Assembly: GCA_964019055.1 (NCBI GenBank)
Contig: OZ025208.1
Location: 1,469,501 to 1,533,500, forward strand
Reading direction: 5' to 3'
DNA: 64,000 nucleotides
Origin: Anthopleura xanthogrammica
Lineage: Eukaryota; Cnidaria; Anthozoa; Actiniaria; Actiniidae
Position 1 is the first letter of the stretch. Each line of letters opens with the position of its first letter. This document shows positions 1 to 10,860 of the stretch, piece by piece. The position numbers were made by a program, and so were the translations under genes. Under the pieces are notes generated by a model. It was given only the letters and a program-made list of their open reading frames with translations, ran no database searches and had not been told where the DNA came from.

Positions 1-28
1 ATCTCACATTTTCAGAGGAAATAATATA

Positions 29-66
29 TAATAATAATAATAATAATAATAATGATAATAATAATG
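29..66. repeat. AAT/ATA trinucleotide microsatellite
   Basis: A short run of ATA units with two interruptions (ATG variants). It is a simple sequence with no coding context. Confidence 0.85.
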
Positions 67-257
67 AGGATAAAATATGAGAGTATATATAAGATACTGA
101 TAAACTATCAGCCCTTACTATATATAACATAAAAAAAAACAAATATTTGTTCATTAATGCTCTGACTAGCATGGTATTAAACTAGGCGAGTGACATGCGA
201 CAGAGGAACAAATTCTTGCAGTGACAAGCAAAAGTTCTGCTATAGATTATATGCCGG

Positions 258-512
258 GAAGCCTGATTGGCATAGCAGTGAGAGAATGGCCTCTCACCCT
301 TATGTAACCCAGCTTCAATTCTCAGACTTGTTTTATATGTAAGTAGAGTTGCTTGTTGTTTCTTTCCTGTGCTTTGAGGGTTTTTATCCAGGTTTTTCTG
401 AGTTTTCCACCCTCGTCAAAAATCAACTTCCAAATTCCAATTTGGTCACGGAATGGGGGTCAAGGGTTTGTAAGCCACTGGCTATTAAAAAAGTGCTACC
501 CTCGTAAGACAA
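258..512 (+). mobile_element. tRNA-derived SINE, diverged copy
   Basis: The head carries an A-box-like TGGCATAGCAGTGAG (268-282). The body and tail match a second, better preserved copy at 44224-44478: both share the stretch reading GCCACTGGCT followed by GTGCTACCCTCGTAA at the end. In this copy the B-box region is eroded. The internal order (tRNA-like head, TTTATATGTAAGTAGAG, a CT-rich middle, AAAATCAACTTC, then the shared tail) is the same in both, so this is a dispersed family and not a gene. Confidence 0.75.
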
Positions 513-794
513 AGACAATATTGCGAGGTCACAGAATGAAAAGATCACTGGCTCTCATGAAACATATTGTCTCTCCCAATTTTATTTGACAAGGGCAAGA
601 CTTCATTTTATTTTTATCAAATAAGTGTAAGGTGTGAGATGTCTTTTTTCAATTTTTGGCACCTTTGTACACTGGCCATGCTTTACAGACTGATGTAGTC
701 TGTCAAGAAGCTAAGATTAGACTAAATTAGAATGAAACTGCAAAAAATGAAATGTGAAAAAGAGGGGATGAAGAGGGTATCCCTTAATGGATGA

Positions 795-1165
795 CCCTCC
801 CCACCCCTTGGAAATTCCAATCCCCATCCATGGGGGAGGTATGGATATTTTCTGGTACTACACAATATACCCTCCTCAGACCTTCCCCACCCCTTGGAAA
901 TTCCAATCCCCCTCCATGGGGGAGGTATGGATATTTTCTGGTACTACACAATATACCCTCCTCAGACCTTCCCCACCCCTTGGAAATTCCAATCCCCCTC
1001 CATGGGGGAGGTATGGATATTTTCTGGTACTACACAATATACCCTCCTCAGACCTTCCCCAACCCTTGGAAATTCCAATCCCCCTCCATGGGGAAGGTAT
1101 GGATATTTTCTGGTACTACACAATATACCCTCCTAAGACCCCTCCCCACCCCTTGGAAATTCCTA
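795..1165. repeat. 86-bp minisatellite, about 4.4 copies
   Basis: Successive units of about 86 bp contain CCACCCCTTGGAAATTCC, a small palindrome around CCCCCTCCATGGGGG, and ATGGATATTTTCTGGTAC. The units are nearly identical, and all three plus-strand frames stay open across them only because of the repetition. Confidence 0.9.
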
Positions 1166-4004
1166 TCTCCCTCCCTTAAATTGGGTCTCATAAGAGGACA
1201 ATTATTTTGACCTTATATTTATCCCTAACCAAAATATACCTGTCAGTTACATAACAGGAGTAATGCTGATATCCACAATGCCCCCTACATATTCAGACTA
1301 CCATTCATTACCAGAGTCTTTCCAGCCCAGGATACCTCCCCCCTAGTATATTATCAGGTTATCCCAAACAAATTATCTCCCAGTACCATTAGTAATGCGC
1401 CTGGGTGGAATGAGGCTGTGAGAGTCAAATTTTATCTTAAAAATAGAATACAACACAACAGCTAGAATTAAACTTTTTCTTTGCTTCACTCTTTTCCTTT
1501 CCTTTTTTATTCTAAATTTAATTTTACAAAATATTTAAAAAAATTAAGATAACAGTTATTTTTCCAAGTATACTAAATTATTTGATTTATTTGAAGAAAA
1601 AAAATTATCTGAAATAAGATTTTGAAAATATGAAATCAAAGATTTTGAAAATAAAAAAAAATTAAGATTTTGAAAATATATTTAAAGACAGGAAGTAATT
1701 GGCTATTTTTGGGGTAGAAAAATAAACTAGCCCAACCAAAACTTTTGCTAAGAAAACTATTTTTACTTGTTTAAAAGGACAATCATTGTATAGGATTTGT
1801 TCTATTTTAAATAAGAAAATAAATTTAAGTGGAAGAGGTCATTCATTTGTGGATATAGTTTGTTTTAGTAAAGCTGGTTGAAACATTTAACTTGTGTATC
1901 ATGAAGGCCTTGTTATCAGAAAACAATGAACAAATACTTTAATTTGTTCTTAAGTGCTTTGAAGGAGGTATTCACCTTTAAATAAACTATGATCTATTAG
2001 TTAAAAACAAATGGTAAATGGCAAAATGGTAAATGGGTAAAATTGAACATTTTTTTTTTACTTAAAAAATTTTTTTTTGCTTGGAAAAATATTTAAGATT
2101 TTTAAGTAGCAGAGGGATTTTATTTAACTTGTGAAATAGTTAGTAGACAAATAGAGACTAGTAGATCTTAGATTGGTTTTACTTAAGCCATGAAATAGTA
2201 GTAGGCTAATCGAGGTTGGTCTTATAATTTTTGCTTATTTACTTAAGGTATTATATATTAAAATGAAACAATACAAATAAATTAAAGCAAATAAATATCA
2301 AGTATGAATATATGAATTTTTAAAACAATTTTCAAAAATATATTTTTTGAAACAAAATCAGAATTTCAAACAATTAAAAATAATGCCAGTAAAAAAAAAA
2401 AAAAAAAAAAAACTCTTTGGTTTTTACGAGGGTAGCACTAAATAGCCAGTGGCTAACAAACCTATGGCCCTTGTATGAATATATGAACTTTTTAGTAAAT
2501 TTTATAAATTTAGTAAAAATAATACAAATAAAACCTGGAAATGATACAAATAGAAAGGATGAATATATTAAATTTAAAGACAACTTTCCAAAGATAAATT
2601 TTTTAAACAAAATTTAAAATGTTTAAGAAAATAATTGAAAAATTTAAAGATTGCCTCTAAGATGATTATTTTATGTATGATTATTAACTTTGAGCAGTTT
2701 ATTGTAAACACCCTTAGAATATTTCATAAATGATTTAAAACACTTTATAGATTTTAACTAAAGCTTCCAAAATCATTGCCTTACCAGAATTTGTAAATTA
2801 AAATAATAGTTATTAAAATATTTCTAAATTATGTGCACCCAAATATATAATATTTTTATATTTCTTCAGAGATTTTCTGAGAATTTTTTCTAATTTTGTG
2901 TAAAAAATATTTTAATAATTTTAAACGTCTGGTATAAAGTAAAATTAATTGAAAATTTGTTGATAAACAAACTTTTAGAAAAATTGATAGAAATTTATGA
3001 TCAATCTAAAAATCTTTTTAATTCTCTTAAAGACATAATTTTCAAGAGGGAAATGAGTTTTGAAAATTTCTGGAATTGCGTGACTGAGAATACAAATTTT
3101 AAGCCAAAAAATTTTGATAAACAAATTTTAAAAAATTGATATAAATTTGATAAAAAAATTATGATATTTTTAAGATTTTTTTTACTTCATTTTATAGAAT
3201 GATCGGAGTTTTTGAAAATTTAAAAAGGTTTTTTCTAATTTTGTGTAAATTTAAAAAAAATTCTAGTTTTGTGTAAATTTTAAAAATAATTTTAATTTGT
3301 TAGTTTTGTTTTCCGTTGTGAAAAAATTTATAAGGAGTTTTGTTTATTTTCGACAATACTAAAAAGAGTCGAGAAACACACTCGTTAAAAAAAAAAGATT
3401 TAAGTTAAGGCAAAATATAAAATAAATTTCCTAGACTTTTCAAATCTAACAGGCCCCCAAAAATGCTGAAATTCTTACTTCACTTCTATACCTTTCGTTT
3501 AAACCCATCAAAGTAGTCAATCAACTGTTCTTTTCTCTAAAAAAAAATCATTTAAATTCAGTTAATGTGACAGGATGGCTTTTGCCGACAAGGACAGAGA
3601 ATAGAATCCGATTTATGAATTTTTTCTTTTTCATTTTTGGTCATTCAGATGGCGTGATCATCCCTAGCCGTTTATCTGACTCAAACTTCCGCTCTTCTTA
3701 AAACAAACTCTGCATATTTTCATTGGAGTACTTTCATTAAATACTTTTTAGACAGTTATATCCCCTTCTATCGCTGTTTGGGTCTTTGGTCATCGCCTTG
3801 GGACTGGGTGTCCTACTGATTTCAAATAAATATCTTGAATGTTGTATTTACGGTTATATTGGTGACCTGCTGTGGAAGTTTATTTGACTCTTGCAAATTA
3901 TTATGATCTTTTCTTGGGGTTTCTCGCTTTTTCTTGGAATTGTCATTTAGTTTTGGGCTGCTTATTTAAGATATGTAAGCTGTTTTCTTCATCCTTTCTA
4001 AATG
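1166..4004. other. AT-rich non-coding stretch
   Basis: After a short moderate-GC start (to about 1430) the DNA is dominated by A and T runs, with an A-run at 2391-2412. A few frames of 60-80 codons are low-complexity Lys/Asn/Phe/Ile and do not resemble proteins. The only recognisable item is a SINE tail fragment listed separately. No gene is seen. Confidence 0.6.
2420..2475 (-). mobile_element. SINE tail fragment
   Basis: Read on the minus strand this is the 3' end of the SINE at 44224-44478, with GTTAGCCACTGGCTATTTAG and GTGCTACCCTCGTAAAAAC. It directly abuts an A-run on the plus strand. Only the last 55-60 bp of the element are left. Confidence 0.7.
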
Positions 4005-4009
4005 TGCTG

Positions 4010-4047
<38 letters not shown>

Positions 4048-4091
4048 TTTCTAAATGTGCTGTCTTTCTTTCTTCCTTTCTAAATGTGCTG

Positions 4092-4125
<34 letters not shown>

Positions 4126-4169
4126 TTTCTAAATGTGCTGTCTTTCTTTCTTCCTTTCTAAATGTGCTG

Positions 4170-4267
<98 letters not shown>

Positions 4268-4415
4268 TTTCCTTCTTTCTTTCACTCATTCTTTCTTTTT
4301 TCTTTTTTTCTTTCATTCATTCATTCTTTCTTTCTTCCTTTCTTTCTTTCTTCCTTTCTTTTTTTTCTTCCTTCCTTTCTTCCTCTTTTCTTCCTCTTTT
4401 CTTCCTTTCTTCAGT
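4005..4415. repeat. TTTC polypyrimidine tract with embedded TAAATGTGCTG units
   Basis: Long runs of TTTC are broken by about five copies of the block CTAAATGTGCTG at the 5' side, and degrade at the 3' side to TTCC and TTTTTC runs. Every frame here is an artefact (Phe/Leu/Ser or Lys/Glu/Arg runs). Confidence 0.9.
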
Positions 4416-7177
4416 TCTGATATCTTTAGTGCAGTTTTATCAACCACAATTTCCTCCAACCTCCTCTTCCTTTAGCAAAACGACAAAACCCAGCTGATAA
4501 CCAAAGACCTTCGAAAACCACAAAACAAAAGCAATAACCAAGAAGTTCTAAGCTTTAAAACCTATTTTCTTCTTTGTTTATCTTCCTATAAAGCGATAAA
4601 TGCTTCAAGATTACCTTTCCATCTCACGGGAAGTTCAAAATAATAATAAATTCGACAATCCAACTGAAAAAATTTATCACAAAAATCGCTGTAAATTGCC
4701 GGCAAGTTTTTAGAGAGAAGTGTAATCCTCGACTGAGCTGAGTTGGCAATATCTACAGTGTTGATAACTCTTGTCTTCATATCAAAAATAAGACAGCTTG
4801 TTGATTCGGATCTTACAAAGAGGAAGAAAGTGTGGTAGTCAATGCAAATACGTCGACTTGCTCCACATGTATTAAGCTATCGGCACTTTTGAAAGCAATG
4901 AATAGGGGAAATGCCTGTCTCGTACATAGGGATTAGAAGTGATTCGCGCTCTCCAGGTTAATAAAGAGATTTAGTGTGTTTGCCCATTAACAGAAATGCT
5001 GAGTATTGCTGCCTCCGGCCTTGTTCATAGTTTTAAAACAAACACGAAACAGCTGAATCACCCTTCGAGAAAAAACGGCTTAGATTTTCATTTGTATCGG
5101 AGATAGTTGGTCAGAAAGGAGCCCCCGGTTCAGATCGGCTTGTTTTCGAAAGAGAAGGCAATAGCCTTCAGCAGACTCGCCTGATTTTTTGGTCTTGCTT
5201 GTCAGTGTCAACTTATCAGTTCAATAAAATTTCGTATGACAGACAAGGCCGCGGCGGCTATGACCGAATCGAACCCACCGTTCGTTCGTTATGAATCTGA
5301 GTAACTCCAGACGCCCATATTCCTTTATTAAATCTGAAATCAAACGCACAAGAACGCATTGAAAGATTCGTGGGTCCAATTAAGCCAGTATTACTCAAAT
5401 ATCCAAGCGGTTTGGAAAGTGATGAGCCGCAAATCAATCAAAGAGCTTATGAAACTGAAAAAAAACCTAAGCTGAACCTATACTTTTGATCTTTCCGACG
5501 TCTATCAAAGCTGTCTTTCATTTTGAGATAATTCCAATAACAATAACAATCTCAAAGGATTTCGTTAATACCTAAAGTTTGACAAGTTGATCCTGGGTCC
5601 CGGGTACCGACTTCAAACAGGATTCGTCAAATATGTGCAAAATCTTAGTAATTTCGCTCTCGACTGTCACTCAAACTTGAAAATATAGTTGTCCACATTA
5701 TCTCATATCGTGTAAGCTTCGTTCGGAATACAGTTTTCTAAGGCAATGAGTTCAATACATTACACTTGAAGATAGGAATCTGGACTTTCTTATTCGCGCG
5801 ACTTATGAAGGCTCTCTTGTGAGTTATAGACTCAAAATTGCCGGCATGCTTTCAAAGGAGCAATTTTCATTTTTCATATTCGCTCTCCTCGATCACTTGC
5901 CAACTAGCCGACATCTTTTATGTCTGGTTTTGACAAGCGGCGTTATTTTAACTACAAATGATTTACAGTTGTTAATGTTATCTCATTAAGCTAGATCAAC
6001 GCAAAAATATTCATTTAATTTTCGGTTAGAAATCTCATTTTGACAGTTCATTTCCCCAGTGCGGACAACACTAGATTGGTTTTCGCAGCGGGCGACTGGC
6101 TAGGCGACACTTTGATTGACAGCTGGTAATCGATCGTGTGCGAAACGTGTGCAATGATATGTCAAAAATAAATAAATAAATGGCCATGGTCATTTTCACC
6201 CAAGCCCCGAAAATTGAAACTCTCTCGAGAACTTCTCTGTCGTATGGGGGAACTTATGAATGTTCTTAGAGGCACCGCTTCCTTTGAGGCTGTCAAAGTG
6301 CCACTCCTAAAGATGGAATAGATCACGCGCTAATGACAGCAGGCTCTGATCTGTCAGTCACCCTTCTCAGCTCAAAAGGTCCTTCAAAAATACCAAGAGA
6401 TTCCGAATGACGGAGTTCTGTTTCTCCTATGAGTCTATTTAGCCTGCAGCGCTTTTCTCTTTGTAATATTGCTTGAGCCAACGTAGCCAGCTATCAAGCT
6501 TTCGTAGGCTCATCTTTCTTTTCCTCTAGTAGTTTTAATTTGTCCGATAAGGATTTTGCCCGATATCACTGTACAAAGCAGCAAAGAGGTTTGAAAAAGA
6601 TCCCGATGTCGATAGCCAAGCGTTCCATATCGCAAGACGCAAAATACAGCCAGAATTCCAAGTTCAAATGAGAGAAAGCATGTTTAATTCATTGTTATGA
6701 CCAACTACGGTCCTTTTTACATGTCGCGCGCTAATATTCTCAATCAAAGACGAAGATCCTAAAACGAGCAGACTAAGTCTATTTGACTATGTCGGAAAAA
6801 TATGTACAAAAAAGCGCTGGATTCACACCTTGGCGAAAAATAGAAATAAAGTCCACATAAATTTCGAAGAATCTGGAAACCTTTTAAACCTAATTGTATA
6901 TATTTTTCCCCTTCAATTTCGATTTCAAAATGACTTCAAATTACTATGATCCTTGATTGTTTCTTTAGGGTTATTCTTATCTATATTTAACTATTAAATG
7001 TCTGAATTAGTTTTCAAAACTAAAACTCGTCACATCTCCTTGAAAGTTTCACTTTTTAAGCGTAACTACAGTTCTACATAATAAAGTAGATTGTTCCAAA
7101 GCTCTACCTGTTTTTTTTACAGACAATCGGACGTAATTCTATTCTATATACAGTTCTTTAAAGTAAGTTGATGTCTT
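4416..7177. other. single-copy non-coding flank, 3' of the zinc-finger gene
   Basis: This stretch has mixed composition, no tandem structure and no long frame. It lies downstream of the minus-strand zinc-finger gene and holds a Pbx-Prep/Meis-type decamer at 6113-6122. The contrast with the repeat-filled rest of the window suggests, as inference, that it contains regulatory sequence. No second gene is recognised. Confidence 0.5.
6113..6122 (+). promoter_or_regulatory. perfect Pbx-Prep/Meis decamer
   Basis: TGATTGACAG is the textbook composite site bound by Pbx with Prep/Meis (TALE homeodomain) partners. It lies about 1 kb past the stop codon of the zinc-finger gene. A ten-base word can occur by chance, so function is inferred from the position and the second copy at 9063-9072. 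Confidence 0.4.
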
Positions 7178-8709
7178 TCATTTGAATAACCGATGTGGGT
7201 CATACGCGAAGCTATGAATTGGTCCATATGGAGAACTTGAATAACAGTTTATAGGAGCTGTTGGAGGACTTGGGATTACCGATGGCTTGTAGTAATACGG
7301 TCGATAGCGTGATGCATGAAGAGCAGAAGTTGGGCTCCCTTGAAGCTTACAAGGGCATCCATGAACATTACAAGAGGTAGCTTGCTGTGGAATCGGAGGA
7401 CTGACCGAGTTACCAAGTTGTGTATGGCTTCGAAGATGCTGGAAAAGATCTTCTGAAGTAGAGAATGATTTCCCGCAGTGTTTAGCTCCTGAAACCCAGT
7501 TGCACACATAAGGATGAGCTTCGTCTTGAGTACTTTTAAACATAGCAAGATTATGTGGATAAAAACACGAATAAGGAGTCGTAGATTGTTCTGGGGTCTT
7601 GATATTTTCACACTGGACACAATGAGGTCCACATTGTTGTACAGGACTGGGAAGTCCATAAGGACTTACTTGAGCCCTGCAGTTCGTACAGTTTGCATCC
7701 CGACAGATAGTTCTCTGAAGATAGTCCACGTACGGAGTAGCCGGTGTATGTAGCTGTAACGGTCTCGATGAGGCCTGGGGTAGTGGGATTCCTTGAGCTG
7801 CAGCAGCGGCAGCACTTTCCCCGTGTGGGGAACAGAATACACAAGCACATTGAGGATATATCGGAGCTATACTCCCCAAAGACGTAGGTATTCCATGAGA
7901 TTTAAGTCCCGACTGTTCTAGCCCCGTCAAGGACGGAGGATAAGGCAAAGACCCTTTAAATGGTATAAGAGTTGAAGGATGAGAGCAATTTCCACCACAC
8001 TCCTTGTGTAGTGAATGCAAGTTTTGTCCAGCTTGTCCTGGCTCAACAACCAACCCACAGCCACGACTTGCCTGTGAATGTACAAATCCACAATGTCCTT
8101 CGCCTTCGTTTACTGAGTACTGAAACCCCGTTAATTTACTTCGCTCTTCCTTCGTATCAGTTGGAGATGCACGGGAGGTATTTTCCTTACTCGGAGTACG
8201 AAAACTTGCCTTTTCTGTCATTTCTTCTCCTTTCTCGCCGGTTTGTTTGTAAGGTTTGAACGAGGATCTTGTTTCGTCCGAGCTTATCTTAGTTGGAAGT
8301 GAGTTGTTATCTCGCTCGGGTTCCGCTGTTTTTGTGGGTTCAGCTTTACCGATGCTGCTACACGTAGCCGCCAGAAGTGCCAAGGGTGACTTCTTTTGCT
8401 CATCGTCCTGTAAAGTACAAGAAGAGTTAGTATTTGCAGCAGTTTGGAAAACAGCTCTGATCGGGTGCGGTGAGCGTTAGAGTTGTGTGTACTTTGATAA
8501 CACGGCCAAATCCGAGGCCTTCACGCAAGAAATTTCAAGCCAAGAAAAGTTATGATTTCTACCTTCAGAGGAAGTGGTTGTATATAATCTTGATTGCACT
8601 TGGAGACACTTTGGGTCAACATTTGTAGAGCCTCCAATGGAACTCGATTCCCTTGAGAAGGATTTTCAGAATGTTCAACTGGTCGAAGGCCGAAAGTCTT
8701 CGTAGGCAT
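7178..8709 (-). CDS. NET-family zinc-finger transcriptional regulator (Noc/Elbow/ZNF503/ZNF703-like), two exons
   Basis: Exon 1 is 8709-8563 (49 codons from an ATG) and exon 2 is 8407-7178 (TGA stop), joined in phase 0 across a 155-bp intron with GT at 8562-8561 and AG at 8409-8408; the protein is 458 aa. Family hallmarks are present in order. The N-terminal NRVPLEALQMLTQ...DYIQPLPLK block is residues 21-49. The Sp motif SPLALLA is 56-62. Cys-rich clusters lie at 236-241, 284-292 (CRDANCTNC) and 308-315. A single atypical C2H2 finger has C351, C360, H373 and H377 (spacing C-x8-C-x12-H-x3-H), with CNWVS and FSTSEDLFQHLRSHT inside. A Tyr/Pro-rich tail follows (RYRPYY...). Known NET proteins are nuclear co-repressors in appendage, tracheal and neural patterning; that role is transferred from the family. 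From memory, the intron sits where the vertebrate homologues have theirs. A poly-Ala run (residues 248-253) is the only low-complexity part. Confidence 0.93.
8408..8562 (-). other. intron of the NET zinc-finger gene
   Basis: The donor reads AAG|GTAGAA and the acceptor CTTTACAG|GACGATGAG. The frame runs on into the intron for 13 codons before a stop, but that extension breaks the protein alignment between IQPLPLK and KKSPLALLA, which supports splicing here. Confidence 0.88.
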
Positions 8710-10860
8710 ATCTGTGAGTGTGTGTGTGTGCGGTCTTCTACTGAAATATTAAATACTACACAATGAAAGGTGTAGATGCAGAAGAAACAAGCCGACTTCA
8801 GACAAAGCTTGCGCTCACTTCACTCATAAATGAATTGGCAAGATTAGAGGAGTTTTGCCGCCTTCCAATCAAATTGCTTCCTTAGCGATATTTCAATAGT
8901 TGATTGGATAATCAGTGTGACAGCCATGTCATACTTAGACACTGAAGTAATTGGCCATATAGGATATTGATAGATGATTTTGTAACCCACCAATCGGAGC
9001 ACAGGAGTTAATTAAGTAGCGGATCACCTAAAGTGTCAACCTACGGGTGCTAATCAATCAAGCTGTCAATCATGTCAATTATTTTTGTCAGCTATTGTCT
9101 TGTGTTATGTGTTGAAGTGAGTGCAATGCTACTTGTCATTTTTAATCGTGGTGTTGGTTGTATGTTTAAAAGGTTGCTTTTGTCGGCTTTGTGTGCACAA
9201 AAGGATATACAAGAATGGACAAAGCTGGTGGCTACTCGACTCCTTGCCAGTCATAGGTTCATCACCAAGACCGAAAATAGAAGTTCTCAGCAGCGCGGCT
9301 TTCGGCGCTATGTTTGTTTTTCGGCGTTGTTTGATCTTGTGACACTTGAGCATGTTATCTTATCGTGCTATCCATCATTGAGAGAGCTACAGGCGCTTGC
9401 GGTATTAGAATCAGAGATTAGATAATGTGTTGACAAGTCTAATGGCCGTGACGGGCATGTCAAAGAGACACCAAAGGCCCTATACAACATTCGAAAACTA
9501 TTAACTCAAGACTCACCAGTCACTCGGGCGCCTTGCAAATTCGTGTTTTGCAAGTTAGTATTCATAGCTTTGCGATGAAGCTACAGGGCGCTTATTATAC
9601 TCAAATATCCTGTCTTTTTTGAGAACTCTTTAGCTTGATATATAAGTTGTCAAAATTAAAAGTCTAGTTTGATTTACATAATTGATTTTGAAATTATGAA
9701 AGTAATTATTAGTGGTGATAAAGGGTGGATGATATGGTAAAGACATCAAGAATGTTCGCTGGTTAGCAAGCGAGTTCATTTGTAATATCTGTCCTTGATC
9801 AAGTTCGCATTTTAATTCTGGAGTATTATGGAAATTCTCAATATCCTCGTTGTTTATTTTTTATTTTCATGTCAATGGTTTGTAGACATCTAGGTGACAG
9901 AAGTTTGGCCTGAACGCCAGCTGGAGGGGAAAAGTGAGAATAGCTCTGTAAACAAAAGCCAAGGATGGACAGTTTATCTACAGAAAACGCAGATGAGTTA
10001 TTATGACAAAAAAATGGCTCTATTCCTTGGTGTAGGAGATATTGGTAATGTTGTCGTCCTATTTCTACTCAAACAGCTATTTTGTTCGTGTGTTGGGGAC
10101 TGTTTGACAGGGGGAATTTGCGAGTCTGTTAAGGTTGTGTTATCGCGCGGTAGAAAATCTACTTGCGGTCGCCTTTGAGTAAGTGTTATTATTTCGAAGT
10201 TATACATTGAAGTGAGGAAAGGACTAACTATGTAAACACGAATGCTGTGTAATTTGTTTTTCACTGTCCCGTCTCATCCCGTTTTTGACAGGTTATCTGG
10301 ACCAATCCAAAATATAGAATGAGCGGCCGCCGCGAATGTCAAATGCCCCCATCCGGCTGTCACTTCTTATCTTGTCATTTCATTAAGCTTGCTTTCATTA
10401 CGGGTCCAGTTGTCAAGTTGATGTACGCGGGAGAGACTTCAAAGGAAGAGCCTCACTAAGCCGAATTTCGACCCACTTTAACCAAACCCACTAAGATCAT
10501 CCTCAAGAACCTTGGCTATGACGATCGCACGCACGGCCTATCACATATTTCTTTATCAAACAAAGAGGTATAATAGAAAGTAATCTGGAGCACTAAGGAC
10601 AGCCGCGTGCTGAATTATTCATCCTTGAACATGGGAGGCCTTCAGTCTAAAAACACCATTAGTTCTATCCAAGAATAAATACCTCATTAGCGCGCTGAGA
10701 CGTCAATCAAGCTGCTGTCGGTCGACCGTCTTTTATATGAGTGGGCAACGTTTATTAATCGGCTGAACTCAACTTCAAAGAGCGCCGCTCATGTCAAACC
10801 TGTCAACGCTCGGAAACATCGCTCTATTTCAAGTACCTTGTCTGCCAACGAAGATATGAG
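8710..10860. other. 5' flank of the zinc-finger gene, non-coding
   Basis: Just upstream of the start codon there is a short TG/CA run (about 8715-8731). Further out the DNA is single-copy and rich in TGTCA/TGACA words, for example around 9034-9100 and 10275-10410. Frames of 94-117 codons at 9072-9425 and 9894-10178 have no recognisable domain and look fortuitous. I treat the stretch as promoter-proximal and distal regulatory DNA by inference. No core promoter element can be fixed. Confidence 0.5.
9063..9072 (-). promoter_or_regulatory. perfect Pbx-Prep/Meis decamer upstream of the NET gene
   Basis: The plus strand reads CTGTCAATCA, the reverse complement of TGATTGACAG. It lies about 350 bp upstream of the start codon, in a cluster with TGTCAACC (about 9034), AATCAATCA (about 9052) and ATGTCAATT (about 9072), which are further TALE-like half sites. 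Confidence 0.45.

Noticed and set aside
9072..9425. 117-codon frame upstream of the zinc-finger gene as a gene
   Set aside because: No recognisable domain; it overlaps competing frames on the other strand and contains the Pbx-Meis-like cluster; probably fortuitous.
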